A stretch of 35,944 nucleotides of DNA, taken from the NCBI GenBank assembly GCA_019359415.1, contig JAHHHH010000023.1, positions 48,001-83,944 of the forward strand, written 5' to 3'. A program made the translations under genes and the position numbers. Source of the DNA: Iphinoe sp. HA4291-MV1 (GTDB taxonomy: Bacteria; Cyanobacteriota; Cyanobacteriia; Cyanobacteriales; Nostocaceae). The notes beneath the pieces were generated by a model. The model saw only the letters and a list, made by a program, of their open reading frames with translations, ran no database searches and was not told the origin of the DNA. How positions within the stretch are numbered: position 1 is the first letter of the stretch; every line of letters starts with the position of its first letter. Shown here one piece after another: positions 32,440 through 35,944 of the stretch.

Positions 32440-32500
32440 ATGCAACGTCTCTACACGTGTGAAATCTCCAAAAACAATCCTTAATAGCAACGGTATTGCT

Positions 32501-33208
32501 TTAAGTTGTAGGCGTCTGAATTGTTTTTGCCGACTGATTAAATAACAAATCTCTTGACTTTTCTGGATCAAGCGCCTGGTTTTTGAAAGCTTCTGCCTTT
32601 TGGTAAGCACGAATTGTTGCTGGACGCGCCTGAATTGTCTCAAACCAGCGCTTGAGGTTGGGAAAGTTCTCTAACTTTTGACCTTGGCGCTCATATGGCA
32701 CAATCCACGGATAGGCAGCAATATCGGAGATGGAATAATCACCAGCAATAAATTCTCTATCAGCAAGTCGCTTATCTAGAACAGCATACAAGCGTCCTGT
32801 CTCGTTTACATAGCGGTTGATAGCATAATCAATCTTTTCAGGAGCGTAGTTGCTGAAGTGATGGTTCTGTCCCGCCATCGGTCCCAAACCCCCCACTTGC
32901 CAGAATAACCATTGAAGAACTTCAACACGTTGGCGTAAATCTGTTGGAATCAACTTTCCAGTTTTTTCTGCCAAATATAGCAAGATAGCACCAGATTCAA
33001 AAACTGAAATCGGCTCACCTCCAGTTGTTGGTTCATGGTCAACAATTGCGGGGATACGATTGTTAGGAGAAATCTTGAGAAAGTCAGGTTTAAATTGATC
33101 TCCTGCCCCAATGTTAACAGGAATAATAGTGTAAGGCAATCCGATTTCTTCTAGGAATATCGTAATTTTATGTCCGTTTGGTGTCGTCCAATAATAAAGC
33201 TCAATCAT
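32501..33208 (-). CDS. Glutathione S-transferase family protein (Nu-class/YfcG-like)
   Basis: A 235-residue protein with an N-terminal thioredoxin-fold domain (about 1-85) and a helical C-terminal domain. The motif ELYYWTTPNGHKITIFLEEI with TPNGHK matches the Nu-class group (YfcG/YghU), which uses Thr/Asn to bind glutathione disulfide and works as a disulfide-bond reductase. FESGAILLYLAEKTGKL is the usual glutathione gamma-glutamyl site, and GDYSISDIAAYPWIVPYERQ the N-capping box. Located alone, minus strand. Function most likely thiol-disulfide chemistry or detoxification. Confidence 0.92.
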   Translation of the reverse strand: MIELYYWTTPNGHKITIFLEEIGLPYTIIPVNIGAGDQFKPDFLKISPNNRIPAIVDHEPTTGGEPISVFESGAILLYLAEKTGKLIPTDLRQRVEVLQWLFWQVGGLGPMAGQNHHFSNYAPEKIDYAINRYVNETGRLYAVLDKRLADREFIAGDYSISDIAAYPWIVPYERQGQKLENFPNLKRWFETIQARPATIRAYQKAEAFKNQALDPEKSRDLLFNQSAKTIQTPTT

Positions 33209-33347
33209 TGGTTGTTTCCCTTAACTTTGCAATCATTATGTTTAAATGAATAGTCTACAGTCTCGGACAACGGCAGTTACGCCAACCTAGAATTGAAGCA
33301 GATGAAACCATCAACAATCAATTGGGTCAGCCCACTCTACTTCTCAC

Positions 33348-33956
33348 TCAACCAATTGGAAGATTTCCTGGATTCACTGCATGAATATACTCACTTCCTG
33401 AGGTTGGAAATTCTCGTTTATAACAAGCTTCTTCTGGCTTACCCCATCCTAACTGTAAAATTATTTCCAAAAAATTAGTGTTCTCCCACTTCCAGAAACT
33501 TGTCCATTCTGTTCTCTGAGCAATTCTGTCTACATCAGCTTTTATAATCTGTTGATGCTGTTTGCCATGATTAAAACTTAAGTATAAGTCCATCCCTACA
33601 GTAACTTCATTCCAAAATTCCAATATGGAATTTTTCGCTGCTTTTAGTGTTTCTATGTCACTGGGTAAAGCAATTAACTGAGTATCGACTTCAGGATACC
33701 GTAAGGTTTTCCCTTTGACAATAACTTCACGCCAAACAATACCTGAAACTTGATGTGAGTTTTGATATTCGTGAATGGTGGCTTTAAAATCTTGGTATGC
33801 CGTAAACTTTTGTAGCCCATCGGTTCTGATAAACTGGTCTATGACAGGATTGCCAGAGACGGTAACTGCTAACTTCAGGCGTTTTCCCTTAAGGCAAGCT
33901 TGGCGTTCAGACCGTAAAATTTGGATTAACTGCTCGGTGGTGTAAACCTTTGACAT
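33348..33956 (-). CDS. Unrecognised 202-residue soluble protein
   Basis: A soluble protein with no signal peptide or membrane helix. It starts YTTEQLIQILRSERQACLKG and has balanced charged and aromatic residues, with a Trp-rich segment (TEWTSFWKWENTNFLEIILQ) before a Pro/Gly-rich tail. I do not recognise the family. The ATG at 33956 has no strong ribosome-binding site. Codon use is like the neighbours, so it is likely a real gene. Confidence 0.65.
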   Translation of the reverse strand: MSKVYTTEQLIQILRSERQACLKGKRLKLAVTVSGNPVIDQFIRTDGLQKFTAYQDFKATIHEYQNSHQVSGIVWREVIVKGKTLRYPEVDTQLIALPSDIETLKAAKNSILEFWNEVTVGMDLYLSFNHGKQHQQIIKADVDRIAQRTEWTSFWKWENTNFLEIILQLGWGKPEEACYKREFPTSGSEYIHAVNPGNLPIG

Positions 33957-34118
33957 CAGAGCACACTCTATAAGTCATTTTACGTCATTGGTTAATAGTC
34001 ATTATTTATTCTGTTACTGATTCTTGAGTTCTTAACTCCTTAGTTCTCAATAAAATTTAAATATTATTCGTATAAATTATCCCTTAGAGTCAATAGCTTT
34101 GCAGTATCTAATAACACT

Positions 34119-34149
34119 AAAAAACAGGGCAGACAAAATTTGTCTGCCC
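34119..34149 (-). terminator. Rho-independent terminator of the 34156-34743 gene
   Basis: GGGCAGACAAA (34127-34137) and TTTGTCTGCCC (34139-34149) form an 11-bp GC-capped stem. On the minus strand it is followed by TG and TTTTTT (34124-34119). It begins 7 bp after the stop codon of the photosystem-I accumulation factor gene. Confidence 0.85.
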
Positions 34150-34155
34150 CATAAG

Positions 34156-34743
34156 TCACTTCGTTAACTCACTGTTTAACTCATTGAATGATCGCCGCTT
34201 CAATTCTACTGATTCGGAACGAGGTAATAAATCAAACAATTCTCGAAACTTATCGTCTATTTCCTCAAAGGGGACTTGACCCTTTTTATTCAAAACAACC
34301 TCACCCGACTGATTCAACACGACGACTTGGGGAACAACTCCAGAGTAGTAATAACCTGGTTCAGTGGAGTTATAAGTTTCGTTACCTGGAATGCTATCAA
34401 CATCGACGGGGATAATTTCTGCCGCTCGACCGTAATATGCTTGTACCGTTGAAACAACGATGGCATATTTCTTACAATCGCTGCTGTCATCCACATAGAA
34501 TGTCAATAGGGTTGGTTTATGCTCTGCTAAAGCTTTTGCTAGAGTCGCTTTCGGAGGAACGAGTGAACCATTTCCCGCATAAACCACAAAAATATTACCA
34601 TCGTATCTGTCGTTATTGATCTCAGCAAATGCTGACTGGACATTGATAAAGAATAAGCAACTCAGCAGCACCGAATAGAAAAACAGCCGCCGCCAGTTTG
34701 GAATGAGAGTTAGTAAAAAGCGCCAATTTATGCCATTCATCAA
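34156..34743 (-). CDS. Thylakoid photosystem I accumulation factor, thioredoxin-like
   Basis: A 195-residue protein with an N-terminal signal-anchor (about 20-41, FYSVLLSCLFFINVQSAFA) and a thioredoxin-like domain. Segments such as DGNIFVVYAGNGSLVPPKAT, LLTFYVDDSSDCKKYAIVVS, PGYYYSGVVPQVVVLNQSGE and FDLLPRSESVELKRRSFNEL are those of the cyanobacterial slr1796-type protein needed for normal photosystem I levels. The usual CxxC is replaced by SSDC, leaving one Cys, so classical dithiol chemistry is not expected. Monocistronic with a strong terminator. Confidence 0.82.
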   Translation of the reverse strand: MMNGINWRFLLTLIPNWRRLFFYSVLLSCLFFINVQSAFAEINNDRYDGNIFVVYAGNGSLVPPKATLAKALAEHKPTLLTFYVDDSSDCKKYAIVVSTVQAYYGRAAEIIPVDVDSIPGNETYNSTEPGYYYSGVVPQVVVLNQSGEVVLNKKGQVPFEEIDDKFRELFDLLPRSESVELKRRSFNELNSELTK

Positions 34744-34940
34744 AAGAAACCTTTCAACGTACGTCTATATTTTTTCTCGTTTGTGCTGAATGTAGCAAAC
34801 TGGGGTGGAAATAGGGGGATAGGGGGACAAAACAATTCAAAATCACCGTTCGCGCAAGCGTGCCCTACGGGCAAGATTGGATCGGAGGAAACCTCCGCTC
34901 CAACTTCTCTCAAAATTCAAAATTCAAAATTACCATCTCC

Positions 34941-34976
34941 CTCATCTTCCTCATCTTCCTCATCTTCCTCATCTCC
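34941..34976. repeat. 9-bp microsatellite
   Basis: Four consecutive CTCATCTTC-type units (the last with CTCC) lie between the PSI factor gene and the NACHT remnant. The 34744-35051 gap also holds AAAATTC repeats and small GC palindromes (CGGAGG/CCTCCG near 34874-34890). No gene is seen there. Confidence 0.7.
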
Positions 34977-35051
34977 CCCTTTACCAATACTACTCATCTG
35001 TATTAGATATCACGTTGTTGTGGTTGCTTAGGTAAAGATTCTTGCGGTGTT

Positions 35052-35827
35052 TTGAAGTATTTGGCGATGCAGTGCATTGAGGGACAGTTTCAAGCAAACC
35101 GAGTTCCCTTGTTTATTACCCTTAAGGATTTTGCAGAAACGCCTGGTCAACCTGAATTGTTGAGTTACCTCTCCTGGTGGTATGGACATCTTACCCGTCC
35201 CCACAATGCGGCGGACAGGATGTCCACCCCACAAGATGCGTCCATGCATAGAATTTTACAGGAAGGTCGAGCATTGGTATTGCTGGATGGCTTGGATGAA
35301 GTTCGGGAAGAGGATACAAAAAGAATATTGCAGCAAATTTTAGAGATTTCCGGGAAGAGGATACAAAAAGAATATTGCAGCAAATTTTAGAGATTTCCGA
35401 TCAGTTTCACACTAATCAGTTTGTCATCACCTGTCGGATTGCTGCCAAAGAATACACCTTTGAACGGTTCACCGAAGTGGAAGTGGCGGATTTTGACGAG
35501 GTGCAAATCGCCATCTTTGCTCAAAACTGGTTTCGGTTGAATGACCCTGTCAAAGGTGAAAGTTTTATTCAAAAACTGAAAGAGAATAAACCAATTCAAG
35601 AACTAGCAACTAATCCCCTGCTGCTAACTCTGCTTTGTTTAGTATTTGGTGAAGCTGGAAATTTTCCGGTCAATCGTTCCGAACTTTATAAAGAAGGTTT
35701 GGATGTGTTGCTAAAAAAATGGGATGCGAAACGCAACATTGAGCGAGATCAGGTTTATAAAAACCTATCCTTACAACGCAAAGAGGATTTGCTCAGTCAA
35801 ATTGCCCTAACTACATTTGCAGGGTAA
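35052..35827 (+). pseudogene. NACHT NTPase remnant, frameshifted and interrupted
   Basis: The sequence encodes the middle of a NACHT-type STAND NTPase, a class that includes bacterial antiviral proteins. LKYLAMQCIEGQFQANRVPL (just after the P-loop) and the Walker B LVLLDGLDEVREED are in the first frame; VITCRIAAKEYTFERFTEVE and ELATNPLLLTLLCLVFGEAG in the second. The Walker A itself is missing: upstream codons give only GKDSCGV. A perfect 47-bp tandem duplication (35304-35397) shifts the frame by two. Deleting one copy joins both parts exactly. The frame ends at a TAA supplied by the mobile element that begins at 35820, so the C-terminal sensor repeats are lost. Confidence 0.85.
35304..35397 (+). 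repeat. Perfect 47-bp tandem duplication in the NACHT gene
   Basis: Positions 35304-35350 and 35351-35397 are identical, each starting CGGGAAGAGGATACAAAAAG. As 47 is not a multiple of three, the second copy throws translation out of frame. The perfect identity suggests a recent event. Confidence 0.95.
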
Positions 35828-35944
35828 GCGCGTCTCAAATGCTATTGACAAGCGGATTTAGAGATATCATTATGTAGGGATAAACAAGCAGCAAGAATAG
35901 TAAGCATATAATTATTATCCATTGCGGCTCGATTCGACTTTTGG
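35820..35944 (+). mobile_element. Left end of an ISAs1-like or MITE element, cut by window edge
   Basis: CAGGGTAAGCGCGTCTCAAA at 35820 matches the terminal repeat of the 4876-5099 element (CAGGGTAAGCGCATCTCAAA), and the next bases (ATTGACAA) also agree. The element interrupts the NACHT gene and continues beyond the window, so whether it encodes a transposase is unknown. Confidence 0.7.

Noticed and set aside
34437..34619. 60-residue plus-strand frame within the PSI factor gene
   Set aside because: Antisense shadow of a conserved coding sequence.

Overview
The window is a chromosomal segment of a filamentous, Nostocales-like cyanobacterium. The evidence is many GCGATCGC (HIP1-type) octamers, heptamer short tandem repeats, several MITE-like elements, and lineage markers: a PxcA proton-extrusion protein, DUF2808, paired half-size Gdt1/UPF0016 proteins, a photosystem-I accumulation factor and a short KdpD without a kinase domain. 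No rRNA or tRNA gene was seen.

Layout. 1-3.6 kb: a small unknown protein at the edge, dprA (minus), a GAF-domain protein and an acyltransferase remnant, with two MITE-like repeats. 3.6-6.1 kb: a GT8 glycosyltransferase and a long gene-poor stretch holding a clean 224-bp non-autonomous element with a 10-bp target duplication. 6.1-9.9 kb: pcxA and a SulP anion transporter, both minus, with striking palindromes around them. 9.9-13.4 kb: an ArsR regulator overlapping an SRPBCC gene that carries an internal insert, a MITE, clpP and an epimerase-like gene. 13.5-16.4 kb: DUF2808, DUF4149, two half-size Gdt1 proteins and a pentapeptide-repeat protein.

16.4-32.2 kb is the core of interest: an expanded potassium island. 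A full kdpA-kdpB-kdpF/G-kdpC set is followed on the same strand by a Ser/Thr protein kinase, a small membrane protein and a short kdpD. Further on come an RCK_C-like protein, an unknown partner, a Cys-motif membrane protein, a SECOND kdpA whose selectivity-filter loops are altered and which has no kdpB, and secF only 3 bp behind it. A sensor kinase and NarL-type regulator, overlapping by 11 bp, are transcribed divergently from the canonical kdpA.

32.2-35.9 kb: a vapBC remnant, a GST, an unknown protein, the PSI accumulation factor with a strong terminator, and a wrecked NACHT NTPase. The NACHT gene has a 47-bp tandem duplication that shifts the frame and is cut by an element whose end matches the one at 4.9 kb.

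Best candidate for an undescribed system: the orphan, filter-altered KdpA paralogue with its secF, RCK_C-like and Cys-motif neighbours, next to a normal Kdp pump and a dedicated protein kinase. This is inference from sequence and gene order; no database search was possible.
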